Shown: one piece after another, positions 1-11,995 of the stretch
How positions within the stretch are numbered: position 1 is the first letter of the stretch
How the letters are laid out: every line of letters starts with the position of its first letter
DNA from: Gaertneriomyces semiglobifer
Lineage: Eukaryota > Chytridiomycota > Chytridiomycetes > Spizellomycetales > Spizellomycetaceae
Assembly: GCA_025558075.1 (NCBI GenBank)
Contig: JAHLKF010000001.1
Location: 868,001-932,000, forward strand
Direction of reading: 5' to 3'
DNA: 64,000 bases
Notes under the pieces: generated by a model
Told to the model about the DNA's origin: nothing
Databases searched by the model: none
What the model saw: the letters and a program-made list of their open reading frames with translations, nothing else
Made by a program: the position numbers and the translations under genes

Positions 1-3000
1 TACCAATATACCCCCGACAACGACATGGCTCAACTGTTGAAAAAGGAGTATGTGTGCTGTGCTTGTTAACTGGTGCTACGTGTTTCTTACTCATCTGTGC
101 TAGATCAAGGGCATCACTTGTATCGGAAGACAACTTAGCCGGCAATGATTACCTTCTACGGATACAACTTCCAAATGACATGACAACTGTGATACAAGTG
201 CAGAGCGACATGACGATGTGGGAAATACTGTGCGTCATCAGCTCTAAAAAGCAGCTTACGCCGTCCCAACATGTTGTGAGGGCTGTGTTTTTGGATGGAA
301 AGTCTGAACCGATTGATGAAGGACGAGTGCTAAATTCATATGTTGGTCTTGAGAGAATAGTACTGCAGAGGAAGAATGGTATGACTGTTTCCTTTCCCAA
401 ATATGCTCCCCCTACAGAGCGTATACTGATTTTTTTTGTGGAACTCCAGTTCCAGATCCACCTGTTCCGCGTGTACCAAATGGAAGAGGACGTCGAGCAT
501 CCATTGTAATGAATGCGCCAAAACCTGCCAATATCCGTATGGTATCCGAGGAGTTTCCGAAAACTGTCACGGATGAAGTAGCCCTTGCAATGAGAATTGG
601 AAACGCGAAGGCTGAAATATCTAAGCGTAGCAAGACACTCAAAACTGCGGCAATGGCTTTACTTTTCAGCAGCAAGAAGTCCCTTTCTGAAAATGGGGAG
701 GGCTCTCCGATTTCTATGCGGGGTTCTCGTACGCCTTCTGAATTCGAACAAAGTACTTCGTCCATCGGCGGTACTGAGGACAGATATCTCAGTTTACCAC
801 GTTCGAAAGCCGGTCAAGACTCCCCTGACAGTGAGAAGTCTAGCCCCGCGAGCGTAGAGTCCGACTTGGATACACTTGCATCTAAAGATTACGGAGAAAA
901 TAGGCTCCCATCCTTACCTTCCTTGCCCCCTTTGCCCACCGGGCGTAGATTCAGTGGGGAAAGTACCAGTGAAACGCCGCGTAATGTTCGCCGTAGCGTC
1001 ACATCGCTTGGGTTAAGCGGATATGGTGGAGAAGATCATTCACGAACAAGCCTAGCATCATCCGCGAGTGTAGCGCTGAGCGGCCCTGAGCTAGACAGAG
1101 CATCTAGTGACCTGGTCGATACCCGGAGTCTTGACATCGGCAGTACGATGGGGCTGGATGGCTCCGATACCCTGTCTCGGGTGGGTTCGCTAGTTGCTCG
1201 CGATCTGACAAGTCGAGAGAAAATGTGAGTAGTGGTAGCTGGGAAGCATCTCGTCTGTACTTACTGATGATCATGTAACAGTCGCAAGCGTACCATATCT
1301 TCTCCCGCCGCGAGTGGGTCCGGGTATGCAACTCTTCGTAGACCTGTGCTGCGAACCAACCGGCAACGATCCAATACAGATGTTCTCACTGGAATTGAGA
1401 CCGCAATTGAACTTGAGAAAGATGGGCAAGCACCCGTAGATTCGCCTGCTAGCTCTGTAGCCACACCCGTTACCCCGGACGATGCAAAGCGTGCAGTTTT
1501 GAAAGTGTCCCTGCCCGATGATCAGACCACAACAATAATGATTCAACCGGAGCTGACAATGGAGACGGTGCTGCTAAATATTTGCCAGAAGCGCCAGTTG
1601 GACTTTGACCAGTACACTCTCGAAGTTCCCCATGCCAATGGCCAGGTGACGATCGAAATGGATCGGCAATTGGGGCATTATATGAATGAGTATGGAATCA
1701 ATGAAGTGAATGTTGTTCGGAAGGAGAAGACCTACAGTACTATGTGCGTCAGCGAAGGAGGACGAGACGTGATGATTTTGCAGCTCATCAGCGGAAAGTA
1801 AGTCGCATTAATACGAAGAGTCTCCCGTGCGCCAACTCTATTGACTTAACCCGATTGAAGGCTTCAGGTCATGGCCGCTACTCCAGAGAAGTTGATTGAA
1901 CGTGTTACTGATGATGCCGAGCAAGGTACTTCAAGTTTTCAACGTGTTTATTTATCGCCTCCTCGCTTGACTAACCACTGGCATACAGACAATCGGTTCT
2001 TGGATACCCTCCTTTTGACGTTCCGCTCTTTTATCAACCCGACAGAGTTCTTTGATCAGCTGGTTGCCCGGTTCAATGCCGAGCTTCCGCCCGACCCGTC
2101 CCCGGAAGACGTGGAGTATTTTTCTCGTATGAAGATTCCCACGCAGCGAAGGTGCCATAGTTTGTGCTGCACGTTGTGCGATAACCTTACTTACGCAATC
2201 TATCAGGGTTGTGGCTGCGTTCAAGTGGTGGGTAAAGCACCACTACCATGACTTCGGTGTAAACGGCTCCTTGAAGGCGGACTTAGATGATTTTATTGAT
2301 CAAATTCGGCATATCGACGATGGCGAATACGCCCAAGATGCGATCGAACTCTACGACATTCTAGATAAGCAGAATGAGCTGTATGAAGAGATGATCAACA
2401 ACTACAAGACGGTTGAACGGCGAGGGAAAACGATTGAAGGAATGATTGATGAAATATCTGTGGAAGATCTGAGTCAACAGTTATGCTTGCACGACTTCAA
2501 GCTTTTCCACAACATTCATCCAATTGAATATTTGAATACGATTTGGGGGTCAGCCAAGGATGCCTCGCCGTCGATGATATACTTTACAGATCGTTTTGAC
2601 AAAGAATCGTACTGGACAGTCACGGAGATCCTTCGCCAGAAGGATTTTAAGAAGCGGGTTAATCTCCTGCGAAAGTTCATTCAGACAGCCAAGGCAAGCG
2701 AGCGTATCAATTTCTTACCATCATCATCGCTAGCGCCTGACATCATTGTCTGGTGAACAGATGTGTCAAGAACTAAATAATTTTTTCACAATGTTCGCTA
2801 TTATAACCGCATTATGCAAACCGGTGGTTCAACGATTGAAGAAAACATGGGAAGCGTTACCCGAGAAGGTGAAGAAGGCATGGGTGGAGTGTGAAAAAAT
2901 GGTGGATCCATCTCGAAATATGAAGAACTACCGTGATCTCGCTGCTCACGCGAGACCCCCCATTGTTCCGTTTTTACGTGAGTTCCTGTTCGTCCTTGCT

Positions 3001-3287
3001 CAATTCCGTTTTTTTCTCATAGTTGTCGCGCATTAGCTATTTACGTGAAGGACCTGACATTCATGAATGATGGCAACGCATCACGAATAGGGGAAGAAAA
3101 GCAAATGATCAATTTTGACAAGCTTCGCATGATGGGAAATCGCGTCAAGGAGATCTCGGCGCTCGCCCATCTTGAATATAGTTTCGAACCTAAACCAGCG
3201 ATACAGAATTTCCTCTCTAAGCCACCCGTCGAAAAGAATGAAGCCAAACTGAAGGAATGGTCTCTAGAGTGTGAGAAACAAGCATAG
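1..3287 (+). CDS. Ras guanine-nucleotide exchange factor with two Ras-binding-like domains (5' partial)
   Basis: The 5' end lies outside the window. Nine exons join in one frame (1-47, 104-378, 420-1224, 1282-1797, 1861-1925, 1989-2151, 2207-2693, 2761-2977, 3037-3287), giving 941 residues. The C-terminal third shows a RasGEF N-terminal module (LLTFRSF about 2010-2030) followed by the CDC25-type catalytic domain (LCLHDFKLF, then CQELNNF and VKDLTFMNDGN); this fold strips GDP from Ras-family GTPases, normally at membranes. Upstream, two similar ubiquitin-fold segments (about 150-370 and 1490-1730; RIQLPND and KVSLPDD starts, each followed by a TMxxxL helix) resemble Ras-binding domains and are separated by a Ser-rich linker. 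Domains and frame are clear. The 41-nt intron at 379-419 is the least certain join. The intron at 2694-2760 has a GC donor. Which GTPase it serves cannot be told. Confidence 0.88.
2694..2760 (+). other. GC-AG intron in the RasGEF gene
   Basis: The conserved RasGEF block runs from FIQTAK straight into MCQELNNF only if bases 2694-2760 are removed. That segment begins GCAAGC and ends ACAG, so the donor is GC rather than GT. The exon side reads AAG before the GC, as is usual for GC-AG introns. Confidence 0.75.
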
Positions 3288-3401
3288 CCAGCACTATAAC
3301 GCGCGCCCGTTTCTCCCGCACCAACTGCCCAGCTGCAGATAGAAGTACTGTACTATGTATGCCGTTGTACATAATCCCGTCTCCAAGAGATACGCACTCA
3401 T

Positions 3402-5932
3402 CTAATTGGGATTTTGGGCGGCTGCCAGAAAGTCGAAGCGCAATTCATGAACATCAAAAGGTTTCAAGGAGAACTGCGTTGAACCTCTTGATAGCGAGTC
3501 TAGTACTCCCGCCTCTTCAAATCTGGAAATCACGCCTCGTCTGACCTAGCATGAGAAAGGGGTTAGTATTGAAGCAGCACCGTTTGTTTAGGTCAGACTC
3601 ACCTTGGTCCTCTCAACGTCGCCAGGAATGTCCTGTGGCATTTCTTGCACATGCAACAATGGCCAAACTGCCATCAGGGCTTCAGTGAAGGCCCTACGGC
3701 GACTTCTGGCCAAGCGCTGTGATTAATATCTCTGATCAGTCGTCGTTTGATACAAAATCATACCCTGCAGGGTCGCACCTTTTCAGTACATCCCATGGAT
3801 TTCCAAGAGCGCTCCCATACAGCAACGAGCATCATAAACAAATCATGATGCTCTGCAATGACAGGTAGGAGTGCAAGAATTGGTGCATAGGTCACCACGG
3901 TTCCATGAGTTCTCTCAGGGGATACCAAGGTCTCAGCCAACAACCGCCGATACATTGACAGTAGCGGTGCGGCATACAAGAAAGAGATAATAGTATCAGG
4001 CAGCCGACTATTCATGATAGGCCTTAGTCCACGGTGTAATGCAAATCAGCATACGGGATACGCCTTACTTCAAACGCCGAATAACCGACCGCCCCAGTTT
4101 CCACACTCGAAGATTCAGTCTCGGACTTTTGTTCGCACTGAATAAGCTTTGGAACATGCCTTCAAGGCGGAGGTCGGATTAGAGATCCTTACTGCCCGCA
4201 TCTGTATCACCGTATACCTGGTCTGACTAGCTGTTCTTCCAACCGCACGTTCCGTTCGAATGGCGTGCCTCCCCAAAGCTTAACCTCGTAGGATTTATTC
4301 TCAATGGGGCCGCCATCGTGCGTGAACAGGGGCAGCACACCCCATCCACAACTCAGCTGCTCTGTGCCCACTGTACTTTGATGAGCGTGTTTGTAAGCAC
4401 CCTCGATTGAAGTAGAAACTCTTACTGTCTGCTTTGCCTTCTCTCTCGACGATAACGCAGAGCTCGAACAAAATGGAGAGATTGGCGTCGACCTCGTTAA
4501 CACGCACAAAACACGTGTTTCGATGATCCCGTTGAAACAACAAGGAAGCCTATGGAGATAAAAGAGTTGAACCCAAAACGGTATTGCTTTTGTGGCCACA
4601 AAGGTTCACCTTGTCTGAGAACTTCCAGATGGTCTCAAAGTCTGGGTTATATACGGCCGGAACTGAGTGAATGTTGCTGAGGATGCTGTTCTTGTCGAAG
4701 AGCGCCATCCGCACCACGCGGCCGACTATTCTTATGTGAGACCCAGGAAGCGGAACGTTGCGGGCATCAAGCAAAGAAAACGCCAAAGTGCAGCTTACGG
4801 CGCGTTTACGAATCTGCAGACGATGATGAGCCAATTATCCCAAGCCAACGAGGTCGCTCCACCTACTCTTTGTTTCGCAACATCCCATGCTATGTCCTTG
4901 AATGCTATGCCATCAGCAGTCATCTTTGGCGCAAGCGTCTTTCTCAAACTGCCAATGCCTGATGTGGGGTACACCTATTGAGGTCGCTTGTGATGAAGGA
5001 ATTGCTAAGTCAGGGCTTTACCTTCACGTTGTGCCTTTGCCAGCGTGGACAACCGAAATCCTTGTGGTAACGGATCCCATCCTCGGACACTGATAGGCGG
5101 TGCTAAGCGCCTTCGAGAGGGCTTACGAAGCATTTTTTTCTTTTGATGCACCGAACGGCTGCGCTCGGATAAGGCACGGTCGCTATCATTGTCAGATAAA
5201 GCATCTGTAAATAAGCTTAGCGGCTCATTACTTAATCGTAAGACATTAGTGTGCACCAACCAGATGAGTCGCTGCTATCTTGATCTTCACTATCGTCCTC
5301 GGATGAAGTATTTTCCAAGCCCTGGTCCGGGACCGCCACATCCTCCTCGCTGTTCTGAGGTTCATCTTCTGCAACTGGTTTTTCGGCGGCAAGTGCGTCT
5401 TGCTCTATTACTTGCACGTAGTTTGCTGGTATGTATCCCTGGACATTCTTGTTCCCAAGACCCTTGACAAGCCTGGAGAATCCCAAAACATCATGGACGC
5501 ATCGGTGAGACCCAAATCTCCACGGTGAAGATCCATAAACGAATCTTACCACCAATCATTGGTATCTGATGTCAAGATTTGGAATCTATCTCCTGCGCTA
5601 AAATCAAGCTCTGTATCGCTGGTGCCACGGTAGTCGTACACAGCTTCAACAACGGAACCCTAGGTAGAAAGTCGGGAAAGATGGGTAACTGAGCAGCAAG
5701 CCAAAACGAGATTCTACAATTTACACACTGGAGGTGGCCGTGGCTTAGTGATGCTTGACACCGATGCAGCGCTGTCAAATACAGATATCGGCCGGCTCAA
5801 TCTTCTTCGGTATTCAGTAGCTGGACGAACCTCTGAGAACTGACGCCGACGTGGGCTACTGTCCCTACCCGGACTATAACTTCTGTGGCTACTGAAGCTT
5901 TCGTTCGACCTAACTGATGGTGCTCTAGACAT
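3402..5932 (-). CDS. NPHP1: Nephrocystin-1 (ciliary transition-zone protein)
   Basis: Twelve exons join in frame to 624 residues: 5932-5729, 5659-5550, 5472-5261, 5204-5022, 4958-4867, 4813-4610, 4549-4426, 4370-4218, 4159-4069, 4007-3764, 3716-3603, 3545-3402. After a Ser/Arg-rich N-terminus comes a complete SH3 domain (AVYDYRG to GYIPANYV), an acidic stretch, then the nephrocystin homology region. That region carries the family landmarks PLPQGFRLSTL, AFKDIAWD, LFDKNSILSNIHSV, ILFELCV, QLSCGWG and GGTPFERNV, and the closing PFDVHELRFDFL. In animals NPHP1 sits at the transition zone, where it helps control entry into the cilium. The N-terminal coiled coil of animal NPHP1 is absent; only 340 bp separate the start from the next gene. 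Identity is strong from several blocks in the right order. A role in zoospores is inference. Confidence 0.93.
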
Positions 5933-6272
5933 GATGAGCGAAGTGCAGAAATGTAAACGTGTGCGTTAGTGCAAAATGGACATGACATTTGCCATGGCTC
6001 GACGCGTTGCGGAGTTACGTAAGCTGTTAATGTATCAATAACGGATATGTCGAGCTGAGGGAACGCTCGCTGGATGACGAAGGGACGAACTGAACTATAT
6101 GTCACTGCAGTAATCTTGCAGCAGGACAGCAGAATTTTTACAGCAGAGTGCTACGACATTTGTGATTGATACACACAGATACGATTGTTTATGCCTATAT
6201 ACAAAGTTGATTATGATGGGACGTTCACAAACTAGAAACAGAATGTTGCAATGCTACAAGTAACCCTTTGCG
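5933..6272. other. Intergenic, upstream of NPHP1
   Basis: A gap of 340 bp holding the 3' flank of the homeobox gene and the likely promoter of NPHP1. I see no further exon or RNA gene in it. Confidence 0.5.
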
Positions 6273-8444
6273 TTAACTCCCCTCAGTTGAGATAACAGAC
6301 TGTGACGTGTGCGCGGATGCCTGATTCGGAAAGGCCGCACAGTTTACATCATTGAGGGTATCGAGGAATCCTTCCCCTCCCAACAGGTATGATGTCGGGT
6401 CTGACGTGTAGTTCATTCCCAAGGGTTGTTGACCAGCAGAGAACTGATCGTTGTTCGCGCTTGATTGGTTCCTTTGCGGTTGCCCAAAACCCATGCTCGC
6501 ATCTGCCATCACAGGGAGCTGCATCTCCATACTTGTGTTCATGCCCAACGACATGTCCAAGTCAAGGCCGGTTACTGGCATGGCCAGGTTGAAATTCGTG
6601 CCTTGCTGCATCATGTTTCCGCCATTGTTCGGCTGCTGATATCCGGAGCCGTTAGCGTCGGACATTTGTGGTGATGTGACCTGTTTTGGCGGCCTGTACA
6701 TGCTCATAGCGGCGTTAGACCGGGGAAGCGGCTTCTGAGATGCGGGTGGACTTTTTCGCATAGGTACAGATGCTGCCGTCTTTGAGATACTCGTTATAAG
6801 TCCGGGACTAGTGTTCATCGCGTGCGTCATCGTGGGAGGGCTTGCCTGAGGAACGGCTACAGACGCCCGCCTGACGTGACCAACATGGTTCACCATGGCC
6901 ATATCACTGGGAAAGTCGTGGGACATACTTCTTATCCGCGCCATGCCCGATGTCTGCTGGTCGACTTGTCCTGCAGGCTGGAATGCACCCGGTAGCGTCG
7001 GACGCCGTAGCAAACTTTCGTGCAAAGAAGGTTCTCGTTGCAGCATCACAGTAGGCGTTGAGTGTCGTCTAACCATCGGAGGGAACATGCCATCCGAGAT
7101 CCCTTCGTTTCCAGACAGAGGCGTGCCCGCAAACTGACCGTTGGCCTCAGAGTTGTACGCCATGGCGCCGTTTTGTGCGGCGACCCCAGGTGTGCTCACC
7201 AGCATGTTTTTGATACGCGTAATCTCCGTGAGGTACGAGTCGCTTTGTATCAGAGCGGACACCTCGGCAAAAATCACCTTCCACCTTCCACGGATAACGT
7301 GACGGGTCACGCAGCTGGCTTGTTGATGTTCAGTGAAGTCTCGGCACCGTGTCCAAAGAGGGGAGTTAGGTCCCAATCCACCCATCATATTGTTATTGCC
7401 GTTGACGTTCATCTCCATAAAGAATGCAGGCGCGGCATTGAGGTCCAGAGTCAGTTGTCCAGTAAATGCGTCGACTTGCTCCAGAGCAACGGACGAAACC
7501 GATGAGGATGGAAACTCCATCTTGAATTTGGATGCACCTTCACCGATCTGGTGCTTGAACGTACGCGTGACACTATTATATGAGATCACTAGATCATGCA
7601 TGGTAATAGGGACGCGCCGCCATACACCGATAGCTAGTGACTCGGCTGAGACAGGAAAGGTAGTTGTCGGGAATGTGATGGCAAAGTTCATGCCCTCAGC
7701 TTTCTGGCCAGGTGGGCAAAGACTAGTCGTCTCCATCTGCCTGCGCTGATCGGCTGACCCCGCCATACCAGGCATAGGACCCATATTGTTTGGTTGTCCC
7801 ATTTGACCATGAACGTTGGTGTTGAGGCTGAGCCCACCGAGCATATTTGAAAAATCCACGCTCGCAGAACGTGCCGGGTGAGAATATTGCATGTTCATCG
7901 TCGGATAGACTGCTCGCATGCCATACGCAGCGGCTAAGTAACTTTGCTGGCGGAGCGCCTGCTCGGTGGCAGCTTGCTGCGCGGCTCTTCTTTGCATCAG
8001 CTTGACTTTTGCTCGCCGATTCTGGAACCAGATTTGAATGGATCGCTCGGTCATATTAAGTTTCTTTGATAGAATCGCTCGCAATTTGGCATTAGGTGAG
8101 GTATTTGTAAGGAACGTGTCCTCCAAAATAGCAAGTTGTTCTCGGGTAGCACGGGCACGTTTCTTGTTTACTGGCGAGGGACGGCCTGCTTCTGCACCGG
8201 TATCATCGTCGTTTGCCGAATCGGAGCACGTCGTAGAGTGGGAAGCGCGGCGCTCCGCATTCAAATCTAGCGATGAGCCAGAGTCGAATGCGTCGTGAGC
8301 TGATGTTTCAGTGATACCGTTCATGCTGTTTCTCATGGCATTGTGCCCAGGCTCTTCCAGCTCTGCAATGCTGTCAGGTATATCCGGAAGCTCAAACCCG
8401 ATGTGATGTTCTCCCATCATCTGGCCGTTGGCATTCTCAGCCAT
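6273..8444 (-). CDS. Homeodomain transcription factor
   Basis: Single-exon protein of 723 residues. The homeodomain lies at about residues 94-153, starts with a basic KKRARATREQ arm and carries the recognition helix IQIWFQNRRAKVKL (WFQNRRAK at about 139-146). No three-residue loop extension is seen, so it is of the typical rather than the TALE class. The rest is low-complexity, rich in Asn, Gln, Met and Ser, with a more ordered segment near residues 240-390 (SLCPPGQKAEGMNFAITFP onward). It should bind TA-rich DNA in the nucleus. It resembles the YlHoy1/Pah1 type of fungal homeobox proteins in having the homeodomain near the N-terminus of a long chain, but I cannot assign an ortholog. The start is supported by the following in-frame acidic leader. 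Confidence 0.9.
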   Translation of the reverse strand: MAENANGQMMGEHHIGFELPDIPDSIAELEEPGHNAMRNSMNGITETSAHDAFDSGSSLDLNAERRASHSTTCSDSANDDDTGAEAGRPSPVNKKRARATREQLAILEDTFLTNTSPNAKLRAILSKKLNMTERSIQIWFQNRRAKVKLMQRRAAQQAATEQALRQQSYLAAAYGMRAVYPTMNMQYSHPARSASVDFSNMLGGLSLNTNVHGQMGQPNNMGPMPGMAGSADQRRQMETTSLCPPGQKAEGMNFAITFPTTTFPVSAESLAIGVWRRVPITMHDLVISYNSVTRTFKHQIGEGASKFKMEFPSSSVSSVALEQVDAFTGQLTLDLNAAPAFFMEMNVNGNNNMMGGLGPNSPLWTRCRDFTEHQQASCVTRHVIRGRWKVIFAEVSALIQSDSYLTEITRIKNMLVSTPGVAAQNGAMAYNSEANGQFAGTPLSGNEGISDGMFPPMVRRHSTPTVMLQREPSLHESLLRRPTLPGAFQPAGQVDQQTSGMARIRSMSHDFPSDMAMVNHVGHVRRASVAVPQASPPTMTHAMNTSPGLITSISKTAASVPMRKSPPASQKPLPRSNAAMSMYRPPKQVTSPQMSDANGSGYQQPNNGGNMMQQGTNFNLAMPVTGLDLDMSLGMNTSMEMQLPVMADASMGFGQPQRNQSSANNDQFSAGQQPLGMNYTSDPTSYLLGGEGFLDTLNDVNCAAFPNQASAHTSQSVISTEGS

Positions 8445-11023
8445 TCCTATTCGTAAACTTGTCTCCCTCGTCGTCCGGCTGCAGTGTTGCCGAACTTAAA
8501 TGTCGCTTGTGGGAGCACGAGAACGCTTTCCACCAAGACCCAGGTCCACGTTGAGCGATTGGGCACAGCACAGACAGAAAAGGGACACAACACGATTTTC
8601 TCAGAACAATTCTTAAATGCTTGTTCCTTGATTCACCACCCGTCGACTTGTAAAGCAGATATCTGTTAGGGTAAGTGGGTGGAAGAAGGCGGGGATGGTT
8701 GGGAGGAGGGGGGGGAGCTGAAAACAGACGAGATGGCTATATCCTGTTGGCTATTCGCCTCCGTTGAACTCTCGCCTCCTTAAACGACATCCACCTCTCG
8801 GGGACCCGTAGTCAGTGTCCTTGCCTTCTTTGGCGCTGGGTTTCATTTTTCCTTTTGGACGCCTGGGCAAATGGGCCGCGGTGGAAACGCCGCGCGAGGG
8901 GGCAAAAAGGCCAAACTGCGACAACGGGCAGTGAAACGCCAACACTCCTTACGTGTGGCGGCGGCCGCAGTGGCACAGCTTGTCGGATGTCGGCTGATGT
9001 AAGCAGCACGCGTCGCGCGTCGTGCTTCCTTCGCGTTCGCTGGCAAGAGGAGATGGGACATACATGTACAACGTAGTTAACACCGGAACAAGAAGCGAGA
9101 CGCTGCACAGGAGGACACACGCTGCAACAGTCACACCCTTGTTTTTGCGACGTACCATTACACAAGCACAAGCACAAGCTTTAAATTCCCACAGCTCTGA
9201 ATTTGAAGCGAAGGTTGTATCGAATGTCGTCTCATGTCTTCCCCAAAAACAAAGGCCAAGTGCCTTCGCCTTGTTGTCATCTTGTCATCTGGACAGTCGA
9301 TCTCGATTCCATTCCCTCCATGCTCTCAATTCATAGTTAACCATGGACACATACTTTCACGTTGGCGAGATCAGCGCCACCGTACGGAGGTCGCTTGACA
9401 AACTTCTGGTGGCGCATGCAACCTGGAAGTCCTGGCGTCTCAGCGACCTTAGCGCTGGCACTATGCCATCGTAAATTTAAAACCTTGTCGGGCGACAAAT
9501 GTGTGATGCACATAAGGGACCCTCACATACACCGGTAGTGAGAGAGTCCAGTGCGTGCTGGCACAATGATCGCTATGTCTCCGTGATCTTGGCCACGGTG
9601 TGCAAAGTCTATGCCAACAAGTCCAGGATCAACCAAGCGCGGTTCTCTGCATTCAAGGTCACAGGACTCCGTGTCAAAGGAGCAGCACATCTGACTCTTG
9701 GCGGCGCTGAGCCGAACCAGGTTACCTATGCGTAGTCATCCAAACACCAGAGCTCATACCTGCGTTAAGTGGACCACGGATGGCAGCCTTGTCCGAGGGG
9801 TCTACATACAATCCGGTGCGAATCAATTTCATCCGACCAATCACCAGGCTGCACAATGAGGTTAACGCTCTGAAGCCATTAGCGCAGGCACCCAGTAGTT
9901 CTCATAGACTTGTCCAAAAGGGAAGCGCAGGATATCAGTTTGCCAGAATGATATCTATCCATCTATCCACTGGATTCGTGTCAATGGGCCAGTCACGTAT
10001 TTGTGAGATGGAAATACTCGGTATCCACTGGCTTCAACAAGGCCAGAGTATTGCTTTCTTTTAGCAACTCGCAAACTCGTCGCTGCTTTCTCTGCCTTGA
10101 AAGGTTTATCTCGAAGTTAGGCGTGCAGCCCGTTGATGGCAAAGTCAGAAGAAATCTGGACAAGATCTGCTGCGATTTTGAGTTTCTGAGGTCTAACGTT
10201 CACCAGCAGCTGTAAAGAGCTAGGTGTCGTCCAACAATACCGAAAAGCCAGATATCTCTGACCGCATGTCTGTCCTTACGTTATCGCTTTTGCGCAAGTG
10301 GTACAGCGGTTGCCGATATTATGCATTTCCGCTCGGGAGTAAGACGCACGTCTTATGCTGGCCACCATAGCGGAGAAAGTTCCCTCCATGTGGAAAACCT
10401 GGCACCTAGGGGCCGAAAGCTAGTCAACGAATGATTTAGTACATTGTCACTCGAGGGCCAGCTTCTACTGACATCAGTCGGAAAGTACTCTACCCAATCA
10501 GTCATCCCCTAGCAATCCAGTTGAAAGAGTACATGCGCTCGAAACTTGGGACTTCTCTCCATCGTGCGAAGCATGTATATCTTGTATAGATGTCCATCTT
10601 CGTCTCGAGTGGCAGCTGTCGCTCGCGTCCAAGTTCCAACCACAAAAATGTCTCGAAAATGGAACAAGAAACAGCGGGCCAGTGGCCTCGCACACGCACA
10701 AATTTTTGCTTCCGTCTTCAATTCCTGCCGTTCTCCAAAAGACAACATAAGATGCTGTTGCCGAACCACCAGGACACGACTGGATTGTGAGTAGGAGTAG
10801 CATATCCTTGATTCTCGCTGGTTTGCTGTTCAGCGTTCCGTCAAAGTTCGCCTCCGCCTCCCCAGCCGCCTCGCCTCTTGGTGGATCTTTAGACTCCCTG
10901 GAGCCACCCGGCGGGACTTTACATATCTATATATTGCTTCTCTGCTCTCCAATTCTCCGTCGCCATTTCGCTGCCGCCTTTTTCTTGCTGATTGCACGTT
11001 GATCGTCCACAGCGGGAGACAAG
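8445..11023. other. Long intergenic region without a supportable gene
   Basis: About 2.6 kb. The first part is the homeobox promoter and includes G-rich runs near 8690-8715. Short ORFs occur (for example 9342-9473, 9499-9735 and 10660-10790), but none shows a domain, a convincing splice chain or conservation I recognise. CT-rich sequence and a TATA-like tract near 10925 probably belong to the promoter of the gene at 11024. Confidence 0.5.
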
Positions 11024-11719
11024 ATGTTTCTAGACTTCTTCACACGACACCGTGAGCTTAAGCGGGTTTCCAAGTACACAAAAAGACGATCCCCGTCAAG
11101 TGCTGCACAAGAGCCCGCATCGTCGCCGACCGCTACAATCCCAAGGGCAACCTACGACTGGAATGCTCCCGATACCCGTGCGCGACATGCCGCAGAGTAC
11201 TATGCCTACAACGATCAGGTGGAATGGGAGAGCCGTGCTCGTCGGAGAGAGCTACAGTTGCAAAGAAATGCTAGTTTTGCGAGCAGCACTGGAACAAACA
11301 CTACCAACGTCACCACAAGCACTGCAAGTGTGGATGGGCCAACTCGAGAGGGAATTTTGATAGTCTTGGACGACACGCCAGAGCCGTCATCCTCACCTGC
11401 TCGTGCCGCACCGCAATACAGCTATGCCGACCCTCATAGATCACACCTTTCAAATGAAACTCGCGGAGCTTACTCAATGGACGTCCAGCGCAACACTCCA
11501 CACCACTCGACTCTTTCCCGATCACGCACTACCAAGTCCAAATCTCCTTGGTGGAAGAAAAATCGTCCTTCCACTTACTATGACGCAGATCTAGTGCGAT
11601 CTAGTGAGGAATACAACCAGTTGGATTATGTCCCAACCATTGGGTAAGCGCCTCAAGTACTTTTGCATTAACATTACGGCTCTGATAACTGACAATGACT
11701 TTGCAGGCGAAACTTTTAG
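11024..11719 (+). CDS. Unknown small polar protein
   Basis: Two exons (11024-11643, 11707-11719) encode 210 residues; the last exon adds only the end of the chain and TAG. The protein begins MFLDFFTRHRELKRV. It is otherwise polar and Ser/Thr/Arg-rich, with a short segment that could fold (GILIVLDD) and a Trp/Lys patch (KSPWWKKNRPSTYY) near the C-terminus. I see no signal peptide, membrane segment or known domain. A TATA-like, pyrimidine-rich region precedes the ATG. The intron has a GTAAGC donor, a CTGAC branch-like site and a GCAG acceptor, which supports a real gene. Function unknown. Confidence 0.6.
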
Positions 11720-11915
11720 ATCGTTGACTGCATGCATTTTTAAGACCTCATACATCTTTTTCATCAGATATAGCGCAGTGAGTAGAATTGTAAGGTAGAA
11801 TCATCACACATCGTATAGAAGTTTAGAATTGGAGCACCCTATGAATGAATGTAAATATCGCCAATCGCCATCATCTTCAGCAACTTCCCGAAATTCGAAG
11901 TTTGAACGGTTGGCG

Positions 11916-11950
11916 CACGTGACCGGCTCACGTGTGTGTGCGTATAAAAA
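11916..11950 (+). promoter_or_regulatory. Paired CACGTG boxes and TATA box
   Basis: CACGTG occurs at 11916-11921 and 11929-11934, in a nearly palindromic 19-bp block, and TATAAAAA follows at 11943-11950. CACGTG is the core bound by bHLH factors. The arrangement looks like a core promoter reading to the right, yet no long gene follows. Confidence 0.5.
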
Positions 11951-11995
11951 GGGGGCAATATCAAAATTCTGAGATACTTCCTCTTACAATCTGGA

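Noticed and set aside
7062..7749. Open frames antisense to the homeobox gene
   Set aside because: They mirror a 723-residue single-exon coding region with a clear homeodomain; no independent support.
9499..10064. Short open frames in the long gap after the homeobox gene
   Set aside because: I could not connect them by convincing splice sites, and neither strand gave a domain; possible decayed coding sequence but not supportable.
10270..10400. Possible tRNA-like A-box (AAGTGGTACAGCGG)
   Set aside because: No matching acceptor stem, anticodon arm or T-loop could be folded around it.
10546..10803. Overlapping open frames on both strands
   Set aside because: Both strands and three frames are open at once, which reflects base composition; no start context or domain favours one of them.
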